A DNA stretch of 33,897 nt from Candidatus Epulonipiscium sp. (GTDB taxonomy: Bacteria; Bacillota; Clostridia; Lachnospirales; Defluviitaleaceae), in contig JAAYPH010000052.1 of assembly GCA_012519955.1 (NCBI GenBank), positions 1-33,897 on the forward strand. Reading direction: 5' to 3'. Shown here in pieces: positions 25,939 through 33,081 of the stretch. A program made the translations under genes and the position numbers. The notes beneath the pieces were generated by a model. It was not told where the DNA came from. It saw only the letters and a list, made by a program, of their open reading frames with translations, and ran no database searches. Within the stretch, counting starts at the first letter, position 1; each line of letters starts with the position of its first letter.

Positions 25939-27135
25939 TTATTTTTTGAGTAAATTCTTTGTCTCACGAGCAATCATCAATTCTTCGTTAGTAGGAATAA
26001 CCAATGTACGAACCGTTGCTCCTTCTGCTGTAAAATCTCTTTCTATGCCTCTGCAGTGATTTTTTTCTTCATCAATTTTAACGCCAAGGAATTCTAAGTA
26101 TTTGCATACATCCCTGCGAACTTCATGATTGTTTTCTCCCAAACCTGCGGTGAATACTACTGCATCAAGACCGTTCATAGCTGCAGCATATGAACCAATA
26201 TATTTTGCAACCGTATAATTAAACACGTCCATTGTAAGTATAGCTCTTTTATTGCCTTCTTTAATTGCATCTTCGATATCCCTGAAATCGCTGGATATCC
26301 CTGATAAGCCAAGTACTCCTGATTTTTTATTTAATAAATTGTCGGCTTCTTGTGAAGTAAGGTTTTCTTTTTCTTCTAAGTAATTTACAATCGCAGGATC
26401 GATATCCCCGCAGCGTGTTCCCATAACCAAGCCAGCCAAAGGAGTAAAGCCCATACTTGTGTCAACAGATTTTCCATACTTTACCGCACATACGCTAGCG
26501 CCATTTCCTAAGTGGCAAGTAATAATTTTTAATTCTTCAACAGGTTTTCCAAGGATTTCTGCTGCCCTTTGTGCTACATATTTATGAGAAGTTCCATGGA
26601 ATCCATAACGTCTGATTTTATGTTTTTCATATAATTCGTATGGTATTGCATATAGATATGCATAGTTAGGCATACTTTGATGGAAAGCAGTATCAAAAAC
26701 AGCTACCATAGGAGTATTTGGCATCAAATGTTCGCATGCTTCAATACCTATTAAGTTTGGTGGGTTATGTAAAGGAGCCAATTCGCTGCACGCTTCAATA
26801 GCTTTTTTAACTTCTTCATCTATAATAACAGATTCGCTAAAGTTTTCTCCACCGTGAACAACTCTGTGTCCAACAGCAGATATTTCATCCATACTTTTAA
26901 CAACTCCGTAGTTTTCATTGGTTAAAGCATCTAAAACCATTTTTACTGCTTCTTTATGATTAGGCATGGGGGATTCAATGATGATCGTTTCCTTATTAAA
27001 AGGAGTATGTTTAAGTCTAGAACCTTCTATGCCGATTCTTTCGCATATACCTTTTGCATATACCTTTTCTTCTTTCATATTAATTAATTGATATTTAAGA
27101 GAAGAACTTCCACAATTAATTACAAGAATATTCAT
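25939..27135 (-). CDS. ackA: Acetate kinase
   Basis: Acetate kinase makes ATP from acetyl phosphate and ADP, the energy-yielding last step of acetate fermentation. The product is 398 aa. It begins [17 protein letters not shown] (N7 at the phosphate site) and has [30 protein letters not shown] and [12 protein letters not shown], the usual substrate and nucleotide motifs. The start is the ATG at 27135, with AAGGAG 10 nt upstream; the open frame runs 29 codons further back into the end of pta and does not match the family. It follows pta by 59 nt. Confidence 0.98.
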   Translation of the reverse strand: MNILVINCGSSSLKYQLINMKEEKVYAKGICERIGIEGSRLKHTPFNKETIIIESPMPNHKEAVKMVLDALTNENYGVVKSMDEISAVGHRVVHGGENFSESVIIDEEVKKAIEACSELAPLHNPPNLIGIEACEHLMPNTPMVAVFDTAFHQSMPNYAYLYAIPYELYEKHKIRRYGFHGTSHKYVAQRAAEILGKPVEELKIITCHLGNGASVCAVKYGKSVDTSMGFTPLAGLVMGTRCGDIDPAIVNYLEEKENLTSQEADNLLNKKSGVLGLSGISSDFRDIEDAIKEGNKRAILTMDVFNYTVAKYIGSYAAAMNGLDAVVFTAGLGENNHEVRRDVCKYLEFLGVKIDEEKNHCRGIERDFTAEGATVRTLVIPTNEELMIARETKNLLKK

Positions 27136-27194
27136 CGATAATCGTCTCCTTAAATAAATGTACAAAAATAATTTAAAATATTTGATATTACTTT

Positions 27195-28190
27195 TTACTC
27201 GGATAATTGAGCTTGAACACAAGTAATTGCAACAACACCAACGATGTCTTCAGCAGAACATCCTCTTGATAAATCGTTAACCGGTTTTGCAATTCCTTGA
27301 GTAATTGGACCATATGCTTCTGCTTTAGCTAATCTTTGAGTTAATTTATACCCAATATTTCCTGCGTCTAAATCTGGGAATATAAGAACATTTGCTTTTC
27401 CAGCTACAGTGCTTCCCGGTGCCTTACTTGCACCAACACTTGGTACGATAGCTGCATCAAGCTGCAATTCTCCATCTAATTTTAAATCCGGTGCTAATTC
27501 TTTTGCGATTTTTGTAGCTTCAATTACCTTATCTACATCAGGATGGCTTGCACTGCCTTTTGTAGAGAATGAAAGCATACCTACAACAGGTTCTTCTCCT
27601 ACAAGAGCATTAAAGGATTTTGCAGAACTTAAGGCAATAGCCGCCAATTCTTCAGCATTCGGATTAGGAACAAGTCCTGCATCGCTAAAAATAAATGTTC
27701 CGTTTGCCCCATATTCACAATCAGGCACAACCATTACAAAAAATGAAGATACTAATTTGGTGTTTGGTGCTGTTTTTAGTATTTGAAGAGAGGGTCGAAG
27801 TACATTAGCAGTAGAGTTTACCGCACCGGCTACCATTCCATCAGCAATACCTTTTTTAACCATCATTACTCCAAAGTAAAGAGGGTCTTTAAGCAGTTTC
27901 GCTGCCTGTTCTTTGGTCATGCCTTTACTTTTTCTTAATTCAACCAATGTGTCAATAAATTCTTCCATATGAATATATTGCTCAGGATCAACAATTTCTG
28001 CACCAGAAATATCTAAGCCCTCTGCTTTTGCTAAGATAGTTTCTTCATTTCCAACTAAAATGACATTAGCCAATTCTTCTTGTAATATAATTTGGGTTGC
28101 TTCTAAAGTTCTTCTTTCTAACGATTCTGGCAAAACTATAGTCTTTTTATCAGCTTTTGCTTTTTCCTTAATAGATTGTAAAAAGTCCAC
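27195..28190 (-). CDS. pta: Phosphate acetyltransferase
   Basis: Pta converts acetyl-CoA and phosphate to acetyl phosphate and CoA, feeding AckA. The product is 331 aa, the short form of the family without the N-terminal regulatory domain. Motifs include [48 protein letters not shown] and [14 protein letters not shown]. It starts at a GTG (28190) with AAAGGAG 7 nt upstream. A strong promoter is at 28224-28252, back to back with that of tmcAL. Confidence 0.98.
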   Translation of the reverse strand: MDFLQSIKEKAKADKKTIVLPESLERRTLEATQIILQEELANVILVGNEETILAKAEGLDISGAEIVDPEQYIHMEEFIDTLVELRKSKGMTKEQAAKLLKDPLYFGVMMVKKGIADGMVAGAVNSTANVLRPSLQILKTAPNTKLVSSFFVMVVPDCEYGANGTFIFSDAGLVPNPNAEELAAIALSSAKSFNALVGEEPVVGMLSFSTKGSASHPDVDKVIEATKIAKELAPDLKLDGELQLDAAIVPSVGASKAPGSTVAGKANVLIFPDLDAGNIGYKLTQRLAKAEAYGPITQGIAKPVNDLSRGCSAEDIVGVVAITCVQAQLSE

Positions 28191-28223
28191 AATATTACTC
28201 CTTTCAATATTATTCTTTTATCT

Positions 28224-28252
28224 ATTATAAACAACTTGCTTATTGTATACAA
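28224..28252 (-). promoter_or_regulatory. Sigma-A promoter of pta-ackA
   Basis: On the minus strand the -35 is TTGTAT (28247-28252), the spacer 17 nt, and the -10 a perfect TATAAT (28224-28229). The leader is about 27 nt. Confidence 0.75.
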
Positions 28253-28298
28253 TAGCCTTATGCAAAGTTTAGCACTTTTTTTAGTTTTTATACTTCTA

Positions 28299-28326
28299 TT
28301 GACATGAATTATTATGCATAGATAAT
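28299..28326 (+). promoter_or_regulatory. Sigma-A promoter of tmcAL
   Basis: TTGACA (28299-28304), 16-nt spacer and GATAAT (28321-28326) on the plus strand. It faces away from the pta promoter; the two -35 boxes are about 46 bp apart. Confidence 0.7.
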
Positions 28327-28373
28327 AAAAATATAGTAAAATAGGTTAAAATCATTCAACGAGGAGTATTTCA

Positions 28374-29636
28374 ATGAAAATTGTAGGTTTAATCACTGAA
28401 TACAATCCTTTTCACAACGGGCATTTATATCATCTTCAAAAATCTAAAGAAGCCACCGGAGCCGATTATACTGTTATCGTTATGAGCGGCAATTATGTAC
28501 AAAGGGGAGAACCGGCCATAGTGGATAAATGGACCAGGACAAGCATGGCCTTGAGGTGTGGTGCTGATTTAGTTATTGAACTTCCAGTTGTCTATGCCAC
28601 TTCCAGTGCAGAATTCTTTGCCTTCGGTGCAGTATCTGTTCTTCATAATACTGGCATTGTAGATTCTATTTGTTTTGGCAGTGAGCATGGTAATTTAATG
28701 TTATTATCACAAATAGCTCATTTTTTATGCGATGAATCGAAGGATTTTCAAGAAAATCTTAAAAAGCATTTATCCCAAGGGGTTCCTTTTCCGACAGCAA
28801 GAACTCAAGCTTTGTTCAATCTTTTATGCGAAAGGGATGTTTTAAAGAGTGATGAAAATGAAATTAAAGCATTCTTATCCTCTCCGAATAACATTTTAGG
28901 CATAGAATATCTTAAAGCACTAAAAACTTTAGGCAGCTGTATCAAACCTTATACCATTCAAAGAATAAAAGCGCCTTATCATTCAACGGATATTGAATCC
29001 TCCATTGCATCTGCGACAGCCATAAGAAATACTTTTAAGAACAAATCTGTGCAGGACTTAAGCAAAGCAATGCCAGAAGAAAGTTTTGACTTATTTATGA
29101 AGGCTGTAGATCTTGGGACAGCTCCTATATATTTTGATGATTTTTCATTAGATCTTCAATATATACTAAGGACGACTCCTGAAGAAAACCTGCGTCTTTT
29201 TAGGGAAATTACCGAAGGTTTAGAAAATCGAATTCTTGAATATGCCTCGAAAAATTTCTTGATCAGTGACCTCGCTAAAGCTGTCAAAACAAAGAGATAT
29301 ACTCTCACAAGAATTCAAAGAGCATTAATGAATATTGTTCTTCAAATTTCTTCTAGGGATTTTGGGGAATTTCAAAACAACGGCGGCCCCCAATACATAC
29401 GGATACTAGGTTTTAGAAATACTGCCCGTCCTTTGTTAAAAGAATTGAAACAATGTTCTAAGCTTCCTATTGTCTCAAATTTCAAAAAATCTTACAAAGA
29501 GTTTAAAGGGCTTCCCAAAAAAATGCTGGAAATAGAATCAAAGTCAACGGATATTTATAGGCTTCATGCTCCCAATCCTTCCCAAAGATTAATTGGCACA
29601 GAATTTTCTTCTCCATTAATTATTTTGGATCAATGA
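28374..29636 (+). CDS. tmcAL: tRNA(Met) cytidine acetate ligase TmcAL
   Basis: TmcAL (YlbM) makes N4-acetylcytidine at the wobble base of elongator tRNA-Met, using acetate and ATP through acetyl-adenylate. The product is 420 aa. The N-terminal nucleotidyltransferase motif is clear: GLITEYNPFHNGHLYHL, with HNGH at 14-17, then VMSGNYVQRGEPAIVDKWTRTSMAL and GADLVIELP. A C-terminal region (about 290-420) contains the RIQRALMNI and RILGFRNTARPLL stretches of the family. GAGGAG lies 7 nt before the ATG. The gene is divergent from pta-ackA, whose product acetate is its substrate, and is followed by ylbJ. Confidence 0.95.
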   Translation: MKIVGLITEYNPFHNGHLYHLQKSKEATGADYTVIVMSGNYVQRGEPAIVDKWTRTSMALRCGADLVIELPVVYATSSAEFFAFGAVSVLHNTGIVDSICFGSEHGNLMLLSQIAHFLCDESKDFQENLKKHLSQGVPFPTARTQALFNLLCERDVLKSDENEIKAFLSSPNNILGIEYLKALKTLGSCIKPYTIQRIKAPYHSTDIESSIASATAIRNTFKNKSVQDLSKAMPEESFDLFMKAVDLGTAPIYFDDFSLDLQYILRTTPEENLRLFREITEGLENRILEYASKNFLISDLAKAVKTKRYTLTRIQRALMNIVLQISSRDFGEFQNNGGPQYIRILGFRNTARPLLKELKQCSKLPIVSNFKKSYKEFKGLPKKMLEIESKSTDIYRLHAPNPSQRLIGTEFSSPLIILDQ

Positions 29637-29709
29637 AATATATATATATAAACAAGTTTTCAAAAATATATTTAAACTAGTTAAGTGAAAACATATGGGG
29701 GGAATTTTC

Positions 29710-30915
29710 ATGGGGGCACAGAAAAATTCTTTAAAAGGATCAACTCTTTTTTTTATTGCCATTGTTATTTTCACAGTGGTAGGAATAATCATTTTTCCTC
29801 AGGAGGTTTTTAATGCTTCAAAAAAAGGACTTTTGTTGTGGTTTAATACAGTATTTCCTTCTTTGTTTCCTTTTATGGTAGGCACCTATCTATTGATCGA
29901 ATTAGGGGTTGTCCGTTTTATTGGCATATTGTTTGAACCCATCATGCGTCCACTTTTTAATGTTCCAGGGGTTGGAGCATTTGCATGGGTTATGGGACTT
30001 ACTTCGGGTTATCCAGTAGGTGCTAAAATCACGGCTGATTTACGCTCAAAAGGGGAAATTACTCAAGTAGAAGCCCAGCGTTTAGCTGCCTTTTCAAACA
30101 ACAGCGGCCCCCTGTTTATCTTGGGAGCCGTATCCGTAGGAATGCTTTCAAATCCTGGTGTAGGAATGTTTCTTTTAGGAATTCATTACTTGTCTTCTTT
30201 TTCAGTAGGGCTTTTGTTTAGATTCTATAAAAGAGACAATGCATGCAAAAACAAAAGCTCTAATCACCTTTTTAAAAGAGCTCTAAAACAGCTTATATTG
30301 GAACAAAAGAATCAGTCTAAAAAAATTGGTGCTATTCTTAAAGAAAGCATTATTCACTCAATGGATTTAATTGTTCAAATAGGAGGCTTTATTATTTTAT
30401 TTTCCGTTATAGCCGAATTGTTAAAAGTATTTTCAATAATGAATCTGTTTAACCAGGTATTATCCCCTATTTTCTCATTTATTGGCTTTGATAGAAATCT
30501 AATAAATGGATGGGTTCTTGCAGTCATAGAAATTACAAATGGAATAAATATGATGGGTTCATCCTCTTATCCGTTGGACCAGCAATTAATTCTTGTCAAT
30601 TCAGTAATAGCATGGGGAGGAATATCCATTCTGATGCAAACCGTTAGTGTCATCAGCAATTCAGATATTAAAGTTTCCGTTTATGTCTTGGCCAAATTCA
30701 TTCAATCCGTCTTTGCTATTATTTATACCATTCTTCTTTATCCTCATATAAAAGCTTTTCAAACCCATTCAGTGTTTAATACTTTTCAGTACTTTAATCC
30801 ACAGGGGCATTTTTTACAAACATGGACGTACACGTGCAGCAGCTTATGCATTTTGTTTGTCATACTAAATCTTATTACAAGAAAAAAAGCGTGCAAAAAG
30901 CACACGCACTGCTGA
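29710..30915 (+). CDS. ylbJ: Sporulation integral membrane protein YlbJ
   Basis: YlbJ is a polytopic membrane protein made in the mother cell and needed for heat-resistant spores in Bacillus. The 401-aa product has about eight hydrophobic spans, two nucleoside-transporter-like gate segments, and the conserved WVMGLTSGYPVGAKITADL and FSNNSGPLFILGAVSVGML. The start is the ATG at 29710, with a GGGGGG site 7 nt upstream; an in-frame ATG five codons earlier overlaps it. It follows tmcAL by 73 nt of AT-rich DNA in which I see no convincing sigma-E promoter. Its stop directly abuts the stop of the convergent coiled-coil gene. The cysteine- and histidine-rich tail is shaped by that gene's terminator. 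Confidence 0.93.
   Translation: MGAQKNSLKGSTLFFIAIVIFTVVGIIIFPQEVFNASKKGLLLWFNTVFPSLFPFMVGTYLLIELGVVRFIGILFEPIMRPLFNVPGVGAFAWVMGLTSGYPVGAKITADLRSKGEITQVEAQRLAAFSNNSGPLFILGAVSVGMLSNPGVGMFLLGIHYLSSFSVGLLFRFYKRDNACKNKSSNHLFKRALKQLILEQKNQSKKIGAILKESIIHSMDLIVQIGGFIILFSVIAELLKVFSIMNLFNQVLSPIFSFIGFDRNLINGWVLAVIEITNGINMMGSSSYPLDQQLILVNSVIAWGGISILMQTVSVISNSDIKVSVYVLAKFIQSVFAIIYTILLYPHIKAFQTHSVFNTFQYFNPQGHFLQTWTYTCSSLCILFVILNLITRKKACKKHTHC
30882..30907 (-). terminator. Terminator of rsmD-coaD-coiled-coil operon, inside ylbJ
   Basis: On the minus strand GTGTGC-TTTTT-GCACGC (6 bp, with one G-U pair) is followed by TTTTTTT. It lies 9 nt past the stop of the coiled-coil gene and entirely within the last codons of ylbJ on the other strand. 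Confidence 0.8.
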
Positions 30916-31425
30916 TTATTTTTGTGTGTTTCCTTTTAGTTCTTGTCGATTTTCATAAATTGTGTTGATGGTTTGGCCTAAAGAATTTTCAAGTTCCGAT
31001 GTTTCTTTATGTATCTTTTCTAAAGTTTGCTTAATGTTATTTTCAACTAAAGATAAAATTTCATCGGCATAATCTATAGCACCTAAACGCATTTGTCTTG
31101 AATTTTGTTTTGCTGTTTCGATGATTTCTTCTGCTTGCTCATAAGCTCTCTTTGTAATTTCATTTTCATCGACCAGCTTAGCTATTCTTTCATCAGCTTC
31201 TTTCATGATGCCTTCTGCTTCTTTTTGTGCATCAATTAAGATTTTGTTTCTTTCTTCAATGACCCATTTGGATTGTTTAATTTCATTAGGCAACTTTAAA
31301 CGGATATCCGTAATAATCTCTAAAAGTTCATCTTTATCAACCATTACTTTCCCTGTAAAGGGTACCGTACTGCTGCCGTCTAAAATATCCTCCATTACAT
31401 CTAATAACTGTAATATGCTATCCAT
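30916..31425 (-). CDS. Coiled-coil protein of unknown function after coaD
   Basis: I do not recognise a named function. The 169-aa product is soluble, highly charged and almost all helix. An N-terminal part (1-40: MDSILQLLDVMEDILDGSSTVPFTGKVMVDKDELLEIITDIR) is followed by a long Glu/Lys/Ala-rich coiled coil (about 52-160) that resembles the stalk subunit b/E/H of ATP synthases or the tail of DivIVA-like proteins. Similar clostridial genes near coaD are often labelled 'ATPase' without an ATP site; none is seen here. The start is the ATG at 31425, with AGGTGG upstream, 11 nt after the coaD stop, so it is cotranscribed with rsmD-coaD. Confidence 0.85.
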   Translation of the reverse strand: MDSILQLLDVMEDILDGSSTVPFTGKVMVDKDELLEIITDIRLKLPNEIKQSKWVIEERNKILIDAQKEAEGIMKEADERIAKLVDENEITKRAYEQAEEIIETAKQNSRQMRLGAIDYADEILSLVENNIKQTLEKIHKETSELENSLGQTINTIYENRQELKGNTQK

Positions 31426-31436
31426 ATTATCCCACC

Positions 31437-31913
31437 TCACCTATATTTTGTGCGTAAAAACTCTGCTACTTTCGGCGGAACTAAAGCATCAACATTCCCG
31501 CCAAATTGTGCAATTTCTTTAACCATACTGGAACTTAAAAATGAATACTGTACATTGGTTGCAAGAAAAATCGTTTCAATATCACTGTTTAAATATTGAT
31601 TTGCCTGTGCCAATTGGAGTTCATATTCAAAGTCGGTTACGGCTCTTAGTCCCCTAATAATGACATTGGCATTTTTCTGCTTTGCAAATTCAACCAAAAG
31701 GCCTGAAAAAGATTCTATACTAATATTCGGCAAATCGTCTGTTACACTCTCCAACAGCTGAATCCGTTCTTGAAGTGTCAAAAGAGGTTGTTTTCTAACA
31801 TTGCACAATACTCCTACAATTAAATAATCGACAACTTTAGAAGCTCTTTTTATAACATCAAGATGCCCATAAGTAACTGGGTCGAAAGTACCGGGATAAA
31901 TTCCGATTTTCAT
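31437..31913 (-). CDS. coaD: Pantetheine-phosphate adenylyltransferase
   Basis: CoaD joins ATP and 4'-phosphopantetheine to make dephospho-CoA, the fourth step of CoA synthesis. The product is 158 aa. It opens MKIGIYPGTFDPVTYGHLDVI, with the nucleotidyltransferase TYGH motif at 14-17, and has VIIRGLRAVTDFEYELQ and SFLSSSMVKEIA, the ISSTxVR-like site. The start overlaps the rsmD stop by four bases (ATGA). The rsmD-coaD pair is widespread. Confidence 0.97.
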   Translation of the reverse strand: MKIGIYPGTFDPVTYGHLDVIKRASKVVDYLIVGVLCNVRKQPLLTLQERIQLLESVTDDLPNISIESFSGLLVEFAKQKNANVIIRGLRAVTDFEYELQLAQANQYLNSDIETIFLATNVQYSFLSSSMVKEIAQFGGNVDALVPPKVAEFLRTKYR

Positions 31914-32470
31914 ATTTGCTCCTCCCGTAGTTTTAAGAAAGTCATCATAGTAGTCTTATAGTTTTTTTCTTTCCATAATTGGAACTTGTCCAAGTTAGTA
32001 ATAGGTTTTTCTGAAGAATGCTCAATAATAATATAGCCGGAATCATTTAATAAGCCATAATCAGCGATTTTCATGATTGTCTCACCAATAATATCCTGTG
32101 CGTAAGGAGGATCCATAAAAATAATATCAAAGGTTTCTTTTTTTTCTTTTAAAAGATCTAATCCTGCACTTACACTACACTGAAATACAGCTCCTAAATG
32201 ATTTAACTTTGTATGTAAAAGATTTTCCTCTATAATTTTTTTACATACGGAAGACTTATCAATAAATACTGCTTTCTTTGCTCCTCTGCTTAATGCCTCA
32301 ATACCAATGGCACCAGTTCCGCTAAACAAATCAAGAAAGGAACAATCATACAAATCCGGAGATATAATATTAAATAAAGATTCTTTTATTTTATCTGTTG
32401 TCGGACGGGTTTCTAATCCTTTTGGAGCTTTTAACTTGTGTCCCTTCGCACTGCCTGCAATAACTCTCAA
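31910..32470 (-). CDS. rsmD: 16S rRNA (guanine966-N2)-methyltransferase
   Basis: RsmD methylates G966 of 16S rRNA. The product is 186 aa. It opens MRVIAGSAKGHKLKAPKG, then has TRPTTDKIKESLFNI, the SAM-binding FLDLFSGTGAIGIEALSRGA (45-64) and the catalytic DPPY at 120-123. It starts at a TTG (32470), with GGAGGG 6 nt upstream and no earlier in-frame ATG. It leads the operon with coaD. Confidence 0.96.
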   Translation of the reverse strand: MRVIAGSAKGHKLKAPKGLETRPTTDKIKESLFNIISPDLYDCSFLDLFSGTGAIGIEALSRGAKKAVFIDKSSVCKKIIEENLLHTKLNHLGAVFQCSVSAGLDLLKEKKETFDIIFMDPPYAQDIIGETIMKIADYGLLNDSGYIIIEHSSEKPITNLDKFQLWKEKNYKTTMMTFLKLREEQI

Positions 32471-32564
32471 TATGGTCCCTCCAATTATATACTACAATGA
32501 TAGAATAATACTTATTTGTAAAATTTACAAATATCAACAAAATATCTTTCTAACTTATAACTAT

Positions 32565-32593
32565 AATTTTATAATAAACTGAATAAATGTCAA
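32565..32593 (-). promoter_or_regulatory. Tentative promoter of rsmD-coaD
   Basis: A perfect -35 TTGACA (32588-32593) is clear on the minus strand, but the sequence 17 nt on, AAAATT, is a poor -10; nearby TATAAA has too short a spacer and TATAGT too long a one. The exact -10 is uncertain. Confidence 0.4.
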
Positions 32594-32594
32594 T

Positions 32595-32610
32595 TATTAT
32601 GTACATAATA
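32595..32610. promoter_or_regulatory. 16-bp perfect palindrome next to the rsmD -35 box
   Basis: TATTATGTACATAATA is a perfect palindrome one base from the TTGACA. It could be an operator, but AT-rich DNA often yields such symmetry. Confidence 0.3.
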
Positions 32611-32655
32611 TTATTGAATCCCCTTAATATTCTTCTTTTATTTCTCCTCTCCCTT

Positions 32656-32692
32656 AAAATGCACTGATTATTCACTAATCGGTGTATTTTTT
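32656..32692 (+). terminator. Plus-strand hairpin without an assigned gene
   Basis: Arms 32656-32670 and 32676-32690 form a 15-bp stem on the plus strand if two G-U pairs are allowed (these become A-C mismatches on the minus strand), followed by TT. The 290-bp gap 32471-32760 holds this hairpin, the sasP terminator and the rsmD promoter region; I see no coding sequence in it. Confidence 0.5.
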
Positions 32693-32697
32693 ATTAC

Positions 32698-32745
32698 AAA
32701 ATATTGAAAAAGGAATGACAAATGTCATTCCTTTTTCAATATTTT
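32698..32745 (-). terminator. Terminator of sasP, 23-bp perfect hairpin
   Basis: Arms 32698-32720 and 32723-32745 are perfectly complementary (core AAAAAGGAATGACA / TGTCATTCCTTTTT) with a 2-nt loop. It starts 15 nt after the sasP stop. The long stem would act in both directions and would stabilise the short spore-protein mRNA. Confidence 0.85.
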
Positions 32746-32760
32746 ATATTTATTTATTGA

Positions 32761-32970
32761 TTAAAGATTTGTATGACCTGCCATTTGCTGTTCTTGTTGT
32801 TCAATCATTTTTTTAACCATATATCCACCGATAGAACCAGCTTGAGCGGATGTTAAATCGCCATTATATCCTTGTTTTAAAGGTACTCCAATTTCATTTG
32901 CAACTTCATATTTGAATTGATCTAAAGCTGCTCTAGCTTGAGGAACTGCTTTTCTATTTCTGCTTGCCAT
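32761..32970 (-). CDS. Alpha/beta-type small acid-soluble spore protein
   Basis: SASPs coat spore DNA and protect it from UV, heat and chemicals; they are broken down at germination by the GPR protease. The product is 69 aa. It has both conserved blocks: LDQFKYEVANEIGVPL, with the GPR site after E22, and GDLTSAQAGSIGGYMVKKMIE. AAAGGAGG precedes the ATG. It is a single-gene unit with a forespore-type promoter upstream and a strong terminator. It shows that the organism sporulates or descends from sporulating ancestors. Confidence 0.96.
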   Translation of the reverse strand: MASRNRKAVPQARAALDQFKYEVANEIGVPLKQGYNGDLTSAQAGSIGGYMVKKMIEQQEQQMAGHTNL

Positions 32971-33033
32971 AATAAAAAGCCTCCTTTAAAATTTAGAGAT
33001 GATTTTGTACCATTTTTTTATTAGGTACACTAG

Positions 33034-33063
33034 TATTATGTGCAGTTTTTTGTCGAATATAAT
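33034..33063 (-). promoter_or_regulatory. Sigma-G/F-type promoter of sasP
   Basis: On the minus strand GCACATAATA (33034-33043) matches 9 of 10 positions of the sigma-G -10 consensus (GGhCATnhTA). ATTATA (33058-33063) is a fair -35, 17 nt upstream of CATAATA. Transcription would start near 33027. Confidence 0.5.
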
Positions 33064-33081
33064 TGTAAAAATTTAGAACTA

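Noticed and set aside
25940..27222. Longer ackA reading frame starting at 27222
   Set aside because: The extra 29 codons overlap pta and encode a non-conserved hydrophobic stretch; the ATG at 27135 begins the family sequence and has its own ribosome binding site.
27409..27786. 125-codon open frame on the plus strand opposite pta
   Set aside because: Antisense shadow of a well conserved enzyme, with no ribosome binding site.
29637..29651. Run of TA repeats between tmcAL and ylbJ
   Set aside because: A short low-complexity stretch in an AT-rich gap, not a functional repeat that I can support.
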